This document shows, piece by piece, positions 53,601 to 64,000 of a DNA stretch of 64,000 nt. Within the stretch, counting starts at the first letter, position 1. Every line of letters starts with the position of its first letter. Location: positions 1 to 64,000 of the forward strand of contig NZ_JAERSF010000001.1 in NCBI RefSeq assembly GCF_016735615.1. Direction: 5' to 3'. Source of the stretch: Flavobacterium tagetis. Its GTDB lineage: Bacteria; Bacteroidota; Bacteroidia; Flavobacteriales; Flavobacteriaceae. A program made the position numbers and the translations under genes. Below the pieces are notes generated by a model. It ran no database searches. It was not told where the DNA came from and saw only the letters and a program-made list of their open reading frames with translations.

Positions 53601-55008
53601 ACTGGATCGCTTTTCCTTCAATTAATTTTGGCTGGAATGCCTGAATACCAAGTCTGTGCAAAGTAGGAGCACGGTTAAGTAATACTGGGTGTCCTTTAAT
53701 TACGTTTTCAAGGATATCCCAAACTACAGGCTCTTTTTTGTCAATGATTTTCTTAGCAGATTTTACTGTTTTTACAATACCTCTTTCAATCAATTTACGG
53801 ATAACGAAAGGTTTGTATAACTCAGAAGCCATATCTTTTGGCAATCCACACTCATATAATTTTAACTCAGGACCAACGACAATTACCGAACGAGCAGAAT
53901 AATCTACACGTTTTCCTAAAAGGTTTTGACGGAAACGTCCTTGTTTACCTTTTAATGAGTCAGATAATGATTTTAATGGTCTGTTTGATTCTGTTTTAAC
54001 AGCAGAAGCTTTACGAGTGTTATCAAATAATGAATCTACAGATTCTTGTAACATACGTTTCTCGTTTCTTAAGATAACTTCTGGAGCTTTAATCTCCATC
54101 AATCTTTTCAAACGGTTGTTACGGATGATTACACGACGATATAAGTCATTCAAATCTGAAGTTGCAAAACGACCTCCATCAAGTGGCACAAGCGGACGTA
54201 ATTCTGGCGGGATAACTGGAACCACTTTCATAATCATCCATTCTGGACGGTTTTCGCGGTTTTCGTTAGACTCACGGAAAGACTCAACAACTTGTAATCT
54301 TTTTAAAGCTTCCGTTTTTCTTTGTTTAGAAGTCTCGTTGTTAGCGCTGTGTCTTAATTCATAAGATAAAGCATCTAGGTCAATACGAGCTAATAAATCC
54401 ATAATACACTCTGCTCCCATTTTGGCAACAAATTTATTAGGATCTAAATCATCTAAATATTGGTTTTCTTGCGGAAGAGTGTCTAAAATGTTTAAGTATT
54501 CTTCTTCAGTTAAGAAATCTAATCTTTGTAATGATTCTCCATCTGCATTTTTAGCAATACCTGGCTGAATTACTACGTATCTTTCGTAGTAAATGATCAT
54601 ATCTAATTTCTTAGATGGAAGACCAAGGATATAACCAATTTTGTTTGGAAGAGAACGGAAGTACCAGATATGAGCAATTGGCACAACAAGGTTGATGTGT
54701 CCTACTCTATCACGACGTACTTTTTTCTCAGTAACTTCAACACCACAACGGTCACAGATGATACCTTTGTAACGAATTCTTTTATACTTACCACAAGCAC
54801 ATTCGAAATCTTTTACTGGTCCGAAGATTCTTTCGCAGAAAAGTCCGTCACGCTCTGGTTTGTGAGTTCTATAGTTAATAGTTTCTGGCTTTAAAACCTC
54901 TCCTCTTGATTCTTTCAAGATAGATTCTGGTGAAGCCAATCCAATAGAGATTTTGTTAAATCTTTTTACTGGATTCTTATCTTTATTATTGTTTCTGTTA
55001 TTCATCAT
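50698..55008 (-). CDS. rpoC: DNA-directed RNA polymerase subunit beta'
   Basis: The 1436-residue catalytic subunit has the zinc-binding region [20 protein letters not shown], the magnesium-binding motif [12 protein letters not shown], the bridge-helix region and the second zinc site with [13 protein letters not shown]. Length is typical of Bacteroidota. Both ATG codons at the start are possible. It follows rpoB with a 259-base gap that holds a strong hairpin, an unusually large space for this pair. Confidence 0.98.
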   Translation of the reverse strand: MMNNRNNNKDKNPVKRFNKISIGLASPESILKESRGEVLKPETINYRTHKPERDGLFCERIFGPVKDFECACGKYKRIRYKGIICDRCGVEVTEKKVRRDRVGHINLVVPIAHIWYFRSLPNKIGYILGLPSKKLDMIIYYERYVVIQPGIAKNADGESLQRLDFLTEEEYLNILDTLPQENQYLDDLDPNKFVAKMGAECIMDLLARIDLDALSYELRHSANNETSKQRKTEALKRLQVVESFRESNENRENRPEWMIMKVVPVIPPELRPLVPLDGGRFATSDLNDLYRRVIIRNNRLKRLMEIKAPEVILRNEKRMLQESVDSLFDNTRKASAVKTESNRPLKSLSDSLKGKQGRFRQNLLGKRVDYSARSVIVVGPELKLYECGLPKDMASELYKPFVIRKLIERGIVKTVKSAKKIIDKKEPVVWDILENVIKGHPVLLNRAPTLHRLGIQAFQPKLIEGKAIQLHPLVCTAFNADFDGDQMAVHLPLGPEAILEAQLLMLASHNILNPANGAPITVPSQDMVLGLYYMTKERISTEDHKIIGQDLTFYSAEEVNIALNEGRLELNARVKIRAKDFNENGELVYKIIQTTAGRVLFNEVVPEAAGYINDVLTKKNLRDIIGHILSVTDVPTTAAFLDNMKDMGYKFAFRGGLSFSLGDIRIPEQKTKLIADAREQVEGISTNYNMGLITNNERYNQVIDVWTSANAQLTELAMKNIREDQQGFNSVYMMLDSGARGSKEQIRQLTGMRGLMAKPKKSTAGGGEIIENPILSNFKEGLSILEYFISTHGARKGLADTALKTADAGYLTRRLHDVSQDVIVNIEDCGTLRGVEVAALKKNEEIVESLGERILGRVALQDVINPLTNEVMVKSGEQITEAIMRTIEASPIEKVEVRSPLTCEALKGICAKCYGRNLATGKMTQRGEAVGVIAAQSIGEPGTQLTLRTFHVGGVAGGISEESSIVTRFAGRLEIEDLKTVKGEDSEGNEVDIVVSRSTELKLIDEGTGIVLNTHNIPYGSSIFVNDGDTVAKGTVICKWDPYNGVIVSEFTGKIAYEDLEQGQSYMVEIDEQTGFQEKVISEARNKKLIPTLLVYGKEGELIRSYNLPVGAHLMVENGEKIKAGKVLVKIPRRSSKAGDITGGLPRITELLEARNPSNPAVVSEIDGVVSFGKIKRGNREIVIESKFGEIKKYLVKLSSQILVQENDFVRAGVPLSDGAITPDDILRIQGPAAVQQYLVNEIQEVYRLQGVKINDKHFEVVIRQMMRKVRVEDPGDTLFLEDQLIHTKDFIIQNDKLYGMKVVEDAGDSSVLKPGQIITPRELRDENSLLKRTDKNLVVARDVITATATPVLQGITRASLQTKSFISAASFQETTKVLNEAAVAGKVDDLEGLKENVIVGHRIPAGTGMREYDNTIVGSKDDYNEMMANKEEYIY

Positions 55009-55226
55009 AGTTTTTACTATTGATTTATTTGCAATTAAAAAATTGAATTTAGATTTATAATCTACTCCTAAAAAAATAAGAGTTAATCATTCAGCTACTA
55101 CCTCGGGTTACTTCTCTAAACCCCAAAATTAAATTTGAAGTGCTAGTTATAAAATGCCTCGCATTGTTATAAAAAATCGGAACGGTTTACGGGTATAAAT
55201 CTTTAAAAACTTATTATAAATGAGTA

Positions 55227-55256
55227 ATCAGTCCCGATAAAAATCGGGACTGATTC
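55227..55256 (-). promoter_or_regulatory. Perfect 13-bp hairpin in the rpoB-rpoC gap
   Basis: AATCAGTCCCGAT and ATCGGGACTGATT with a four-base loop lie 11 bases past the rpoB stop. There is no clean T run on the minus strand after it, so it may be an RNA processing or stability site rather than a full terminator. Confidence 0.6.
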
Positions 55257-55267
55257 CAAAACTTTTA

Positions 55268-58200
55268 TTATTCTTCCAAACGAAGATCTAATCCTAGACC
55301 TTTCAATTCGTGCATTAATACATTGAATGATTCTGGTAAACCTGGTTCTGGCATAGTTTCACCCTTAACGATAGCTTCGTAAGTTTTAGCTCTACCAATA
55401 ACGTCATCAGACTTAACAGTTAAGATTTCACGTAGTGTACTAGAAGCTCCATAAGCCTCAAGTGCCCAAACCTCCATCTCTCCAAAACGCTGACCTCCAA
55501 ATTGAGCCTTACCTCCAAGTGGTTGTTGCGTAATCAATGAGTATGGTCCGATAGAACGTGCGTGCATCTTATCATCAACCATGTGTCCTAATTTAAGCAT
55601 GTAAATTACACCCACAGTCGCTTTTTGTGCAAAACGCTCTCCAGTTCCACCATCATAAAGATATGTATGTCCGAAACGTGGTACGTTAGCTTCATCAGTC
55701 AAAGCATTGATCTCGTCAAGAGAAGCACCGTCGAAAATTGGAGTAGCAAATTTTCTACCCAAGTTCATACCAGCCCATCCAAGAACAGTCTCATAAATCT
55801 GACCAATGTTCATACGTGAAGGTACCCCTAGTGGATTCAATACGATATCTACTGGTGTTCCATCTTCTAAGAAAGGCATATCTTCATGACGAACGATTCT
55901 AGCAACAATACCTTTGTTACCGTGACGTCCCGCCATTTTATCACCCACTTTTAACTTACGTTTTTTAGCGATGTAGATTTTAGCCAATTTCAAGATTCCA
56001 GATGGTAACTCATCTCCAACTGTAATAGTAAATTTCTCTCTTCTTAAAGCTCCTTGTAAGTCGTTCAGCTTAATTTTATAGTTATGAATCAAATCATTAA
56101 CCATTTTATTAGTAGCATCATCAGCAACCCATTGACCTTTGCTTAAGTGAGCGAAATCTTCTACTGCGTAAAGCATTTTTTGAGTATATTTTTTACCTTT
56201 TGGTAAAACTTCTTCGCCCAAATCATTCATTACACCTTGAGATGTTTTTCCGTTAACGATCAAGAATAATTTCTCTACCAATCTGTCTTTTAATTCAACA
56301 AATTTAGTTTCGAATTCCATTTCTAAAGCGCCTAAAGCATCTTTATCCTGAGTACGTTTACGTTTATCTTTTACGGCTCTTGCAAATAATTTTTTGTCAA
56401 GAACTACACCATGTAAAGATGGAGAAGCTTTTAATGAAGCATCTTTTACATCACCTGCTTTATCCCCGAAGATTGCACGAAGCAATTTCTCCTCTGGAGT
56501 TGGATCTGATTCTCCTTTTGGTGTAATTTTTCCGATCAAAATGTCGCCAGGTTTAACCTCTGCTCCAATTCTAATCATACCGTTTTCATCTAAATCTTTA
56601 GTAGCTTCTTCAGAAACGTTAGGAATATCGTTTGTTAACTCTTCGTTTCCTAACTTAGTATCTCTAACCTCTAATGAATAATCATCAACGTGGATAGAAG
56701 TAAAAATATCATCACGAACTACTTTTTCAGAAATTACAATCGCATCCTCGAAGTTATACCCTTTCCATGGCATGAAGGCAACTTTTAAGTTTCTACCTAA
56801 AGCTAATTCACCATTTTGAGTAGCATATCCTTCAGACAATACCTGTCCAGGAGCAACTCTGTCACCTCTTCTTACAATAGGCTTCAAGTTGATACTCGTA
56901 CCTTGATTGGTTTTTCTAAATTTAATAAGATTGTATGTTTTCTCATCAGCATCAAAACTAACCATTCTCTCGTCTTCTGTACGATCGTATTTAATAGTAA
57001 TGATATTAGCATCAACATATTCAACAGTTCCGTGCCCTTCAGCATTGATCAATACTCTTGAATCTGAAGCTACCTGACGCTCTAAACCTGTACCAACAAT
57101 CGGTGCTTCCGGACGGATCAAAGGAACTGCCTGACGCATCATGTTAGATCCCATCAACGCACGGTTCGCATCATCATGCTCCAAGAAAGGAATCAAAGAT
57201 GCAGAAATCGAAGCGATCTGGTTAGGAGCAACGTCTGTATAATGAACTACTGATGGCTCAACAACCGGGAAGTCTCCTTCCTCACGAGCAATAACATTGC
57301 TTGCTGTAATTTTACCTGTAGCATCCATTTCAATGTTTGCCTGAGCAATCATTTTACCTTCTTCTTCTTCAGCACTTAAGTAAACTGGAGTACTTTCTAA
57401 ATCAACTACACCATTTGTTACTTTACGATATGGAGTTTCGATGAATCCCATTCCGTTTACTTTTGCATAAACACCAAGAGATGAAATCAAACCAATGTTT
57501 GGTCCCTCAGGAGTTTCAATCGGACATAAACGACCATAGTGAGTATAGTGAACGTCACGAACCTCGAAACCAGCTCTTTCTCTCGAAAGTCCACCTGGTC
57601 CAAGTGCAGAAAGTCTTCTTTTGTGTGTAATCTCAGCTAATGGATTCGTTTGATCCATAAATTGAGATAACTGGTTAGTACCAAAGAAAGAGTTGATAAC
57701 TGATGATAATGTTTTAGCATTGATCAAATCAATTGGTGTAAACACCTCGTTATCTCTAACGTTCATTCTCTCACGAATAGTTCTAGCCATACGTGCTAAA
57801 CCAACACCGAATTGTTGAGACAATTGTTCACCAACTGTTCTAACACGACGGTTTGACAAGTGATCAATATCATCAATCTCTGCTTTAGAGTTAATCAATT
57901 CGATCAAGTATTTTACAATTGTAATAATATCTTCTTTGGTAAGCACTTGCTTATCCATAGGGATATCTAAATTCAATTTTTTGTTCATTCTGTAACGACC
58001 AACTTCACCTAAGTTATAACGTTGATCAGAGAAGAACAATTTATCTATAATACCACGAGCAGTTTCCTCATCAGGCGGTTCAGCGTTACGCAACTGACGG
58101 TAAATGTGCTCTACAGCTTCTTTTTCAGAGTTTGTTGGATCTTTTTGTAACGTGTTGTGGATAATAGCATAATCTGCTTGATTGTTATCCTCTTTGTGTA

Positions 58201-59080
58201 ACAAAATAGATTTTACGTTAGAATCAATGATCTCTTCAACATTATCTTTGTCGATAATAGTATCACGATCAAGGATGATTTCGTTACGTTCGATAGAAAC
58301 TACCTCTCCAGTATCCTCATCTACGAAATCCTCGTGCCATGTGTTCAATACACGCGCAGCAAGTCTTCTTCCAATATATTTCTTAATTCCTGTTTTAGAT
58401 ACTTTAATTTCTTCAGCTAAGTCGAAAATCTCAAGGATATCCTTATCTCTTTCGAAACCGATAGCACGGAATAAAGTCGTTACAGGTAATTTTTTCTTTC
58501 TATCGATATACGCGTACATTACGCTGTTAATATCAGTAGAGAATTCTATCCAAGATCCTTTAAAAGGAATTACTCTCGCAGAATAAAGTTTAGTTCCATT
58601 TGCATGGAATGACTGTCCAAAGAAAACCCCTGGAGAACGGTGTAATTGAGATACTACAACACGCTCGGCACCATTAATAACAAAAGTACCACTAGGAGTC
58701 ATGTAAGGAATTGTTCCAAGATAAACATCTTGTACAATAGTTTCAAAATCTTCATGTTCTGGATCTGTACAGTATAGTTTTAACCTAGCTTTTAAAGGCA
58801 CACTATAAGTAAGACCTCTCTCTATACATTCTTGAATTGTATAACGTGGCGGATCAACAAAATAATCTAGGAATTCCAATACAAAGTTGTTTCTTGTATC
58901 TGTAATTGGGAAGTTTTCCATGAAGGTATTGTATAACCCTTCGTTGCCTCTTTCGTCAGATTTCGTTTCTAATTGAAAGAAATCTTTAAAAGATTTAACC
59001 TGAACATCTAAGAAATCTGGATAGTCAGGGATATTTTTTGTAGAGGCAAAATTCAATCTTTCAGTCTGATTTGTTATCAT
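55268..59080 (-). CDS. rpoB: DNA-directed RNA polymerase subunit beta
   Basis: The 1270-residue subunit has the conserved rifampicin-region segments [19 protein letters not shown] and [12 protein letters not shown], the [14 protein letters not shown] loop and the C-terminal switch region [12 protein letters not shown]. The start is ATG 59080 (MITNQTERL); the preceding in-frame TTG was not used. It follows rplL after a 267-base gap with an attenuator-like hairpin. The Gln-Phe-Met-Asp and Ser positions of the rifampicin pocket show the usual sensitive-type residues. Confidence 0.98.
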   Translation of the reverse strand: MITNQTERLNFASTKNIPDYPDFLDVQVKSFKDFFQLETKSDERGNEGLYNTFMENFPITDTRNNFVLEFLDYFVDPPRYTIQECIERGLTYSVPLKARLKLYCTDPEHEDFETIVQDVYLGTIPYMTPSGTFVINGAERVVVSQLHRSPGVFFGQSFHANGTKLYSARVIPFKGSWIEFSTDINSVMYAYIDRKKKLPVTTLFRAIGFERDKDILEIFDLAEEIKVSKTGIKKYIGRRLAARVLNTWHEDFVDEDTGEVVSIERNEIILDRDTIIDKDNVEEIIDSNVKSILLHKEDNNQADYAIIHNTLQKDPTNSEKEAVEHIYRQLRNAEPPDEETARGIIDKLFFSDQRYNLGEVGRYRMNKKLNLDIPMDKQVLTKEDIITIVKYLIELINSKAEIDDIDHLSNRRVRTVGEQLSQQFGVGLARMARTIRERMNVRDNEVFTPIDLINAKTLSSVINSFFGTNQLSQFMDQTNPLAEITHKRRLSALGPGGLSRERAGFEVRDVHYTHYGRLCPIETPEGPNIGLISSLGVYAKVNGMGFIETPYRKVTNGVVDLESTPVYLSAEEEEGKMIAQANIEMDATGKITASNVIAREEGDFPVVEPSVVHYTDVAPNQIASISASLIPFLEHDDANRALMGSNMMRQAVPLIRPEAPIVGTGLERQVASDSRVLINAEGHGTVEYVDANIITIKYDRTEDERMVSFDADEKTYNLIKFRKTNQGTSINLKPIVRRGDRVAPGQVLSEGYATQNGELALGRNLKVAFMPWKGYNFEDAIVISEKVVRDDIFTSIHVDDYSLEVRDTKLGNEELTNDIPNVSEEATKDLDENGMIRIGAEVKPGDILIGKITPKGESDPTPEEKLLRAIFGDKAGDVKDASLKASPSLHGVVLDKKLFARAVKDKRKRTQDKDALGALEMEFETKFVELKDRLVEKLFLIVNGKTSQGVMNDLGEEVLPKGKKYTQKMLYAVEDFAHLSKGQWVADDATNKMVNDLIHNYKIKLNDLQGALRREKFTITVGDELPSGILKLAKIYIAKKRKLKVGDKMAGRHGNKGIVARIVRHEDMPFLEDGTPVDIVLNPLGVPSRMNIGQIYETVLGWAGMNLGRKFATPIFDGASLDEINALTDEANVPRFGHTYLYDGGTGERFAQKATVGVIYMLKLGHMVDDKMHARSIGPYSLITQQPLGGKAQFGGQRFGEMEVWALEAYGASSTLREILTVKSDDVIGRAKTYEAIVKGETMPEPGLPESFNVLMHELKGLGLDLRLEE

Positions 59081-59289
59081 CAATGGACAAAATTTTGATT
59101 AAAAAAAAGTAATTTATTTTTGTGTATGAACACACTGTTTAATCTATACTTTCTTATTATAATCAATACATCTTTAAAAATTAATTCTATAAATTAAGTC
59201 TAATTTTCTTTCTTCGTATTGATCAAAAACTTTTTCGTATTTTAAACTATGGGATAATAAAATTTGATATATTTTATTATACGAAAAAT

Positions 59290-59326
59290 GGTTTAGGTCT
59301 TTGAGTGTTAACTCAAGACCTAAACC
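59290..59326 (-). promoter_or_regulatory. Attenuator-like hairpin between rplL and rpoB
   Basis: GGTTTAGGTCTT and AAGACCTAAACC form a long stem, continued inside by GAGT/ACTC, just after the rplL stop. On the minus strand it is followed by ATTTTTCG, a partial T run. The position matches the partial terminator that sets the ratio of ribosomal protein to polymerase expression in E. coli. Confidence 0.7.
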
Positions 59327-59347
59327 TAGTTCTTAAACTGAGTTTAA

Positions 59348-59719
59348 TTATTTAAGCTCAACAGTAGCTCCAGCCTCTTCTAAAGATTTTTTAAGACCTT
59401 CAGCCTCTTCTTTAGAAACACCTTCTTTAACGTTGCTTGGTGCACCGTCAACTACATCTTTAGCTTCTTTAAGACCTAAACCAGTTAATTCTTTAACTAA
59501 TTTTACAACAGCTAATTTAGAAGCTCCTGCATCTTTCAATACAACTGTAAATTCAGTTTGTGCTTCTTCAGCAGCACCGTCTCCTCCTCCAGCAGCAACT
59601 ACTACAGCAGCAGCAGCAGGCTCGATTCCGTACTCATCTTTTAATATTGTTGCTAATTCGTTAACTTCTTTAACTGTTAAGTTAACTAATTGTTCTGCGA
59701 ATTGTTTCAAATCTGCCAT
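59348..59719 (-). CDS. rplL: 50S ribosomal protein L7/L12
   Basis: The 123-residue stalk protein has the N-terminal dimer helix ([20 protein letters not shown]), a Gly-Ala rich hinge ([13 protein letters not shown]) and the C-terminal factor-binding domain ([20 protein letters not shown]). It recruits translation factors to the ribosome. It follows rplJ by 92 bases. Confidence 0.98.
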   Translation of the reverse strand: MADLKQFAEQLVNLTVKEVNELATILKDEYGIEPAAAAVVVAAGGGDGAAEEAQTEFTVVLKDAGASKLAVVKLVKELTGLGLKEAKDVVDGAPSNVKEGVSKEEAEGLKKSLEEAGATVELK

Positions 59720-59811
59720 TTTTTCTATCGTTTAAAATGATTTGTGTAAAAAATATAATTTAATTATTGTGCGCTAATTAAGCAGTAAGGAAGCAAACTC
59801 CCTTACGATAA

Positions 59812-60315
59812 TTACTCTGCTCCTTCTTCTTCGCTTCCAGCGAATTTGTTTTGTAAAGCAGAAATAATTCTTTGAGCTGGAGATTGTAATAATCCTATGA
59901 TTTCTCCAATAAGCTCTTCTTTAGATTTAATTGTAGCTAATGCATCTAATTGGTTATCCCCAATATATACTTCAGAATTGATGTAAGCTCCTTTTAAAAC
60001 TGGTTTATCAGATTTCTTACGGAAATCTTTGATAATTTTTCCAGGTGCGTTAGCAACATCAGAAATAAAGATAGCACTGTTACCTGATAAAACTGTAGGT
60101 AAATCACCATAATCATTATCAGAAGCTTCCATTGCTTTTGCAAGCAAAGTATTCTTTACAACCTCTAATTTGATACCTGCTTTAAAACAAGCTCTACGCA
60201 AGTTTGAAGTTGTCTCTGCGTTTAAACCAGAAATATCAGAAATGTAAATGATATTTGTACCAGCTAACTGCGCAGTTAAATTTTCAATCGCGATTGATTT
60301 TTCTTCTCTAGTCAT
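59812..60315 (-). CDS. rplJ: 50S ribosomal protein L10
   Basis: The 167-residue protein forms the base of the ribosomal stalk. It has the L10 N-terminal segment EEKSIAIENLTAQL, the NTLLAKAMEAS region and a C-terminal helix that carries L7/L12 (LLQSPAQRIISALQNKF). It is 22 bases after rplA. Confidence 0.97.
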   Translation of the reverse strand: MTREEKSIAIENLTAQLAGTNIIYISDISGLNAETTSNLRRACFKAGIKLEVVKNTLLAKAMEASDNDYGDLPTVLSGNSAIFISDVANAPGKIIKDFRKKSDKPVLKGAYINSEVYIGDNQLDALATIKSKEELIGEIIGLLQSPAQRIISALQNKFAGSEEEGAE

Positions 60316-60337
60316 ACTAAAAATTTTTAACTACCAA

Positions 60338-61027
60338 TTATACTGCTTTTGGGTCTAATGCGATAGCAGGACTCATTGTGCTTGTAAGGTGAATACCTTT
60401 AATGTATGTACCTTTAGCAGCAGTTGGTTTAAGTTTTATTAATGTTTGAATAATTTCGTGTGCGTTGTCAACAATCTGCTCAGCTCCAAAAGAAACTTTA
60501 CCGATTCCTGCGTGTACGATACCAGTTTTATCAACTTTAAAGTCAATTTTACCAGCTTTAACTTCTTGAACAGCTTTAGCAACATCCATAGTTACAGTAC
60601 CTGTTTTAGGGTTTGGCATTAAACCTCTAGGTCCTAAAATACGACCTAATGGACCTAATTTACCCATAACAGCTGGCATAGTAATGATCACATCAACATC
60701 TGTCCAACCGTCTTTAATTTTTTGTAAGTAATCGTCAAGACCAACGTGATCTGCTCCTGCTTCTCTAGCTTCCGCTTCTTTGTCTGGAGTAACCAATGCT
60801 AATACTTTAACGTCTTTTCCTGTTCCGTGAGGTAAAGTAACTACACCTCTAACCATTTGATTCGCTTTTCTTGGATCAACACCCAAACGAACTGCGATAT
60901 CAACAGACTCATCAAATTTTGCAGAAGCAACAACTTTAATTAATGCAGCAGCATCTTTTAAAGAGTATAATTTGTTCTTTTCAATTTTTGAAGCAGCCTC
61001 TTTTTGCTTTTTTGTTAATTTTGCCAT
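60338..61027 (-). CDS. rplA: 50S ribosomal protein L1
   Basis: The 229-residue protein shows the L1 signatures [20 protein letters not shown] and [20 protein letters not shown]1 shapes the tRNA exit stalk and in many bacteria represses the rplK-rplA message. It lies 13 bases after rplK. Confidence 0.98.
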   Translation of the reverse strand: MAKLTKKQKEAASKIEKNKLYSLKDAAALIKVVASAKFDESVDIAVRLGVDPRKANQMVRGVVTLPHGTGKDVKVLALVTPDKEAEAREAGADHVGLDDYLQKIKDGWTDVDVIITMPAVMGKLGPLGRILGPRGLMPNPKTGTVTMDVAKAVQEVKAGKIDFKVDKTGIVHAGIGKVSFGAEQIVDNAHEIIQTLIKLKPTAAKGTYIKGIHLTSTMSPAIALDPKAV

Positions 61028-61040
61028 TTCTTTTTCTTAA

Positions 61041-61478
61041 TTAAAAAGGAGCATCTCCTGATACAGTTATACCCATAGATCTAGCCGTTCCAGCAACCAT
61101 ACTCATAGCTTTCTCGATTGTGAAAGCATTTAAGTCAGGCATTTTGTCTTCAGCAATAGTTCTAATTTGTTCCCAAGTAACGCTAGCTACTTTTTTACGA
61201 TTAGGCTCACCAGAACCAGATTTTAGCTTTGCAGCTTCCATTAACTGAACTGCTGCTGGAGGAGTCTTAACAACAAAATCAAATGATTTGTCTTTGTACA
61301 CAGTGATTTGCACTGGACAAATTTTGCCAGGTTTATCTTGAGTTCTAGCATTAAATTGCTTACAAAACTCCATGATATTAACCCCAGCAGCTCCTAAAGC
61401 AGGTCCAACCGGTGGCGACGGGTTCGCAGCACCTCCCTTAACTTGTAGTTTAACTACCTTACTAATTTCTTTAGCCAT
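61041..61478 (-). CDS. rplK: 50S ribosomal protein L11
   Basis: The 145-residue protein reads [20 protein letters not shown] at its start and has [19 protein letters not shown] plus a C-terminal RNA-binding domain. The start is ATG 61478, rejecting nine upstream codons. The 67-base leader after nusG contains a TGTAATC/GATTACA stem that could be a control site. Confidence 0.97.
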   Translation of the reverse strand: MAKEISKVVKLQVKGGAANPSPPVGPALGAAGVNIMEFCKQFNARTQDKPGKICPVQITVYKDKSFDFVVKTPPAAVQLMEAAKLKSGSGEPNRKKVASVTWEQIRTIAEDKMPDLNAFTIEKAMSMVAGTARSMGITVSGDAPF

Positions 61479-61545
61479 TTTTAAAAAATTTAACACTGTA
61501 ATCAATGGAAGCGATTACAATGGTTTATTATAGTGTAACAAAAAA

Positions 61546-62097
61546 TTATACTTTTTCTACTTGCATAAAGCTTAATTCCAATGGAGTTTTTCTTCCGAAA
61601 ATCTTAACCATTACCTCAAGCTTACGCTTCTCTTCATTGATTTTCTCAACAGATCCATTAAATCCATTGAAAGGTCCATCAATAACCTTAACCGTTTCAC
61701 CAACACTAAATGGAATAGAACGAGTATCTGTATTAACAGCCAATTCATCCACTTTACCTAACATACGGTTTACTTCAGAAAGTCTTAAAGGCACAGGTTC
61801 CCCTCCTTTAGTTTCTCCCAAAAATCCAATAACACTAGTAATTGACTTAATAATATGAGGGATTTCACCAACCAAGTTAGCTTCAATCATAACATATCCA
61901 GGAAAGTAAACTTTATCCTTAGATGATTTTTTCCCATCTTTTACAGTAACTACTTTTTCAGTAGGAACCAAAACTTGAGAAACATAATCCTCCATACCTA
62001 ATCTCGCAATTTCAGTCTCGATATAAGCTTTCACTTTATTCTCTTGACCACTAACTGCTCTAACTACGTACCATTTTTTCACATTATTATCTGCCAT
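61546..62097 (-). CDS. nusG: Transcription termination/antitermination factor NusG
   Basis: The 183-residue factor has the NGN domain (KKWYVVRAVSGQENKVKAYI at its start) and a C-terminal KOW domain (FSVGETVKVIDGPFNGFNG). It binds RNA polymerase and links it to Rho or the ribosome. The start is ATG 62097; an in-frame GTG lies at 62100. It is 10 bases after secE. Confidence 0.97.
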   Translation of the reverse strand: MADNNVKKWYVVRAVSGQENKVKAYIETEIARLGMEDYVSQVLVPTEKVVTVKDGKKSSKDKVYFPGYVMIEANLVGEIPHIIKSITSVIGFLGETKGGEPVPLRLSEVNRMLGKVDELAVNTDTRSIPFSVGETVKVIDGPFNGFNGSVEKINEEKRKLEVMVKIFGRKTPLELSFMQVEKV

Positions 62098-62107
62098 CAC
62101 AAAAAAA

Positions 62108-62305
62108 TTATCCTTTTAACCAGTTAAAAAATCCAGCCAAAGCTTTTGCAAAAAATTCGTCTACTCCCCATGTTGCCAAAGCGAATAAAATCGAAAATAC
62201 AGCCACAACAATTGTCAATTTTTGAACTTCAGCCCAAGCTGGCCAAGTAACATTTGACTTTAACTCTTCGAAAGCCTCTGATAAATAATTAGTAACTTTT
62301 GTCAT
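62108..62305 (-). CDS. secE: Preprotein translocase subunit SecE
   Basis: The 65-residue protein has the amphipathic helix SEAFEELKSNVTWPAWAEVQ and one membrane span (about residues 28-50), as in short SecE proteins. It is the clamp subunit of SecYEG. It starts 18 bases after tRNA-Trp, the usual order in Bacteroidota. Confidence 0.95.
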   Translation of the reverse strand: MTKVTNYLSEAFEELKSNVTWPAWAEVQKLTIVVAVFSILFALATWGVDEFFAKALAGFFNWLKG

Positions 62306-62323
62306 TTGATATATTTTTTATTG

Positions 62324-62394
62324 CACGGGCGGAGGGATTCGAACCCCCATCAACGGTTTTGGAGACCGCTATTCTACCCTTGAACTACGCCCGT
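62324..62394 (-). tRNA. trpT: tRNA-Trp (CCA anticodon)
   Basis: On the minus strand a 71-base cloverleaf begins ACGGGCG and pairs with CGCCCGT at its end. The anticodon loop is CTCCAAA, giving CCA. The T loop is GGGTTCGAATC. The discriminator base is G and CCA is not encoded. Confidence 0.96.
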
Positions 62395-62397
62395 AAT

Positions 62398-62436
62398 TAA
62401 AGCCAGTGATTTCAAATAAGAAATCACTGGCTTTTA
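62398..62436 (-). terminator. Terminator of tuf
   Basis: AAAGCCAGTGATTTC and GAAATCACTGGCTTT form a 15-bp perfect stem with a six-base loop, 14 bases past the tuf stop. tRNA-Trp begins directly after it, so the tRNA and secE may depend on read-through or a promoter in the gap. Confidence 0.85.
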
Positions 62437-62449
62437 TTTATTTATAGAA

Positions 62450-63637
62450 TTACTCTACGATTTCAGTAACCTGACCAGCACCAACTGTTCTACCACCTTC
62501 ACGGATAGCAAAACGTAAACCTACGTTCATAGCGATTGGGCTTAATAAAGCAACCTCAATAGTTAAGTTATCACCTGGCATTACCATCTCTACACCTGCT
62601 GGTAAAGAAATAACTCCTGTTACGTCAGTTGTACGTACGTAGAACTGTGGACGGTAGTTATTGTGGAATGGAGTATGACGTCCACCTTCTTCTTTTTTCA
62701 AGATATAAACCTCAGCTTTAAATTTAGAGTGTGGTTTTACTGAACCTGGCTTAATAATAACCATACCTCTTTTGATATCAGCTTTATCAATACCTCTTAA
62801 CAATAAACCTACGTTATCTCCAGCTTCACCTCTATCAAGGATTTTACGGAACATCTCAACTCCTGTAATAGTAGAAGTTAATTTTTCAGCTCCCATACCA
62901 ATGATTTCAACAGGATCTCCAGTGTTAGCAACTCCAGTTTCGATACGACCTGTAGCAACAGTTCCACGACCTGTAATTGTAAATACGTCCTCAACTGGCA
63001 TCAAGAATGGTTTAGCAACGTCACGTACTGGCTCTTCGATCCAGTTGTCAACAGCTTCCATTAATTCGATAATTTTAGGTACCCAGTTTGGATCATTGTT
63101 TAATCCTCCTAAAGCAGAACCTTGAACTACAGGACCATTATCTCCATCATATTCGTAGAAAGATAATAAATCTCTAATTTCCATTTCAACAAGCTCTAAT
63201 AACTCAGCATCATCAACCATATCCACTTTGTTCATGAAAACAACGATTCTTGGAATACCAACCTGACGTCCTAAAAGGATGTGCTCACGAGTTTGTGGCA
63301 TTGGACCATCTGTAGCAGCAACTACTAAGATAGCTCCGTCCATTTGAGCAGCACCAGTAACCATGTTCTTTACGTAATCCGCGTGACCTGGACAGTCAAC
63401 GTGAGCGTAGTGACGGTTAGCAGTTTCGTACTCTACGTGTGATGTATTAATAGTAATACCTCTTTCTTTCTCCTCTGGAGCGTTATCGATTTGATCAAAC
63501 GATTTTGCTTGACAGTAACCAGCATCTGACAATACTTTTGTAATTGCAGCAGTTAATGTAGTTTTTCCGTGATCTACGTGTCCAATTGTACCTATGTTTA
63601 AGTGCGGTTTGGAACGATTAAAATTCTCCTTTGCCAT
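62450..63637 (-). CDS. tuf: Elongation factor Tu
   Basis: The 395-residue GTPase has G1 [11 protein letters not shown]2 [10 protein letters not shown]3 DCPGHADY and G4 FMNKVD, followed by domains II and III with the C-terminal [14 protein letters not shown]. It brings aminoacyl-tRNA to the ribosome. It lies between tRNA-Thr and tRNA-Trp. Confidence 0.98.
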   Translation of the reverse strand: MAKENFNRSKPHLNIGTIGHVDHGKTTLTAAITKVLSDAGYCQAKSFDQIDNAPEEKERGITINTSHVEYETANRHYAHVDCPGHADYVKNMVTGAAQMDGAILVVAATDGPMPQTREHILLGRQVGIPRIVVFMNKVDMVDDAELLELVEMEIRDLLSFYEYDGDNGPVVQGSALGGLNNDPNWVPKIIELMEAVDNWIEEPVRDVAKPFLMPVEDVFTITGRGTVATGRIETGVANTGDPVEIIGMGAEKLTSTITGVEMFRKILDRGEAGDNVGLLLRGIDKADIKRGMVIIKPGSVKPHSKFKAEVYILKKEEGGRHTPFHNNYRPQFYVRTTDVTGVISLPAGVEMVMPGDNLTIEVALLSPIAMNVGLRFAIREGGRTVGAGQVTEIVE

Positions 63638-63692
63638 TTTACTTAATTTTTAATCTTAGTTATATATTAATTTTCAATTTCCTACTTACTTG

Positions 63693-63764
63693 AGCCAATG
63701 TCGGGATTTGAACCCGAGACCTCTTCCTTACCAAGGAAGCACTCTACCCCTGAGCTACACCGGC
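63693..63764 (-). tRNA. tRNA-Thr (GGT anticodon)
   Basis: The 72-base minus-strand cloverleaf begins GCCGGTG and ends CATTGGC with discriminator T. The anticodon loop TTGGTAA gives GGT. It directly precedes tuf, as thrT precedes tufB in E. coli. Confidence 0.95.
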
Positions 63765-63847
63765 AGAGAGTTCTTATTTTAGATTTCTGAATTTAGATTC
63801 CAGATTTTTAAAAACCTAAAACCCAAAACCTTAACCTCTTTTATTTG

Positions 63848-63928
63848 TGGGGAGAGCAGGATTCGAACCTGCGAAGTTCACACAGCAGATTTACAGTCTG
63901 CCCTCGTTGGCCGCTTGAGTATCTCCCC
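63848..63928 (-). tRNA. tRNA-Tyr (GTA anticodon)
   Basis: The 81-base minus-strand tRNA begins GGGGAGA and ends TCTCCCC with discriminator A. It has the long variable arm of a class II tRNA and the anticodon loop TGTAAAT, giving GTA. Confidence 0.95.
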
Positions 63929-63987
63929 TAATTTTAAAATCTCATTATCTTAAAGAACCAATTTCAAATCGCATTTGAAATTTATTG

Positions 63988-64000
63988 AGCCGATAGAGGG
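63988..64000 (-). tRNA. 3' end of a further tRNA, probably Thr, cut by the window edge
   Basis: Only the last 13 bases are visible: part of the T arm and the acceptor strand TATCGGC with discriminator T. That end fits a threonine tRNA, and E. coli has tRNA-Thr in the same place. The anticodon lies outside the window. Confidence 0.5.

Noticed and set aside
50762..59735. Multiple plus-strand frames within rpoB, rpoC and rplL
   Set aside because: All are antisense to highly conserved genes and show no independent domain or start signal.
63765..63847. Possible tRNA in the gap between tRNA-Tyr and tRNA-Thr
   Set aside because: No cloverleaf pairs or T-loop motif could be found in the 83 bases.

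Overview
The window reads as a chromosomal segment of a low-GC Bacteroidota bacterium, most likely Flavobacterium or a close relative. The support is: promoters of the Bacteroidota type (TTG, 17-20 bases, TANNTTTG) in front of several genes; no clear Shine-Dalgarno sequences; Flavobacteriia-type versions of RpoB (1270 aa), RpoC (1436 aa) and EF-Tu (395 aa); and many short dispersed palindromic repeats between genes. No phage, transposase, integrase or CRISPR array was seen.

Layout. 1-742 is non-coding: two strong promoters point off the left edge (perhaps an rRNA operon outside the window), followed by dispersed repeats. 743-8579 holds a flavin-dependent oxidoreductase, a DUF2975/HTH pair with an operator-like palindrome, an ABC ATPase with a permease-M1 peptidase fusion, and a NodB-like deacetylase. 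8746-20046 is a potassium-uptake locus: NtrC-type response regulator, small proteins, kdpF, kdpA, kdpB, kdpC, an outer-membrane porin, a KdpD cut down to its cytoplasmic input half, and a separate membrane histidine kinase. Nearly every junction in it is occupied by a palindromic repeat. After a PAP2 phosphatase, 21229-25998 is a DNA-damage module: self-cleaving S24 repressor divergent from UmuD and UmuC, a DEDDh exonuclease-GIY-YIG fusion and AlkB.

26160-37465 is mixed: DUF1810, an amino-acid permease, a Cys-rich lipoprotein, a Tam-like methyltransferase, a histidine kinase with a receiver, a LysM-NlpC/P60 hydrolase and a tandem pair of secreted Kelch proteins. 37540-45574 (minus strand) has two different aconitases, a MoxR ATPase and a SurA-like chaperone. 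46063-50072 holds a GH13 alpha-amylase lipoprotein, RF3 and a Cys-motif membrane protein.

50376-64000 is the minus-strand core information-processing block, read right to left: a tRNA cut by the window edge (probably Thr), tRNA-Tyr, tRNA-Thr, tuf, tRNA-Trp, secE, nusG, rplK, rplA, rplJ, rplL, rpoB, rpoC and a DUF3467 protein. Strong hairpins lie after tuf, between rplL and rpoB, and between rpoB and rpoC.

The best candidates for undescribed biology are the rebuilt Kdp regulation with its own porin and repeat-filled junctions, the local SOS-like module, and the DUF3467 protein attached to rpoBC. All functional calls come from reading motifs; no database search was run.
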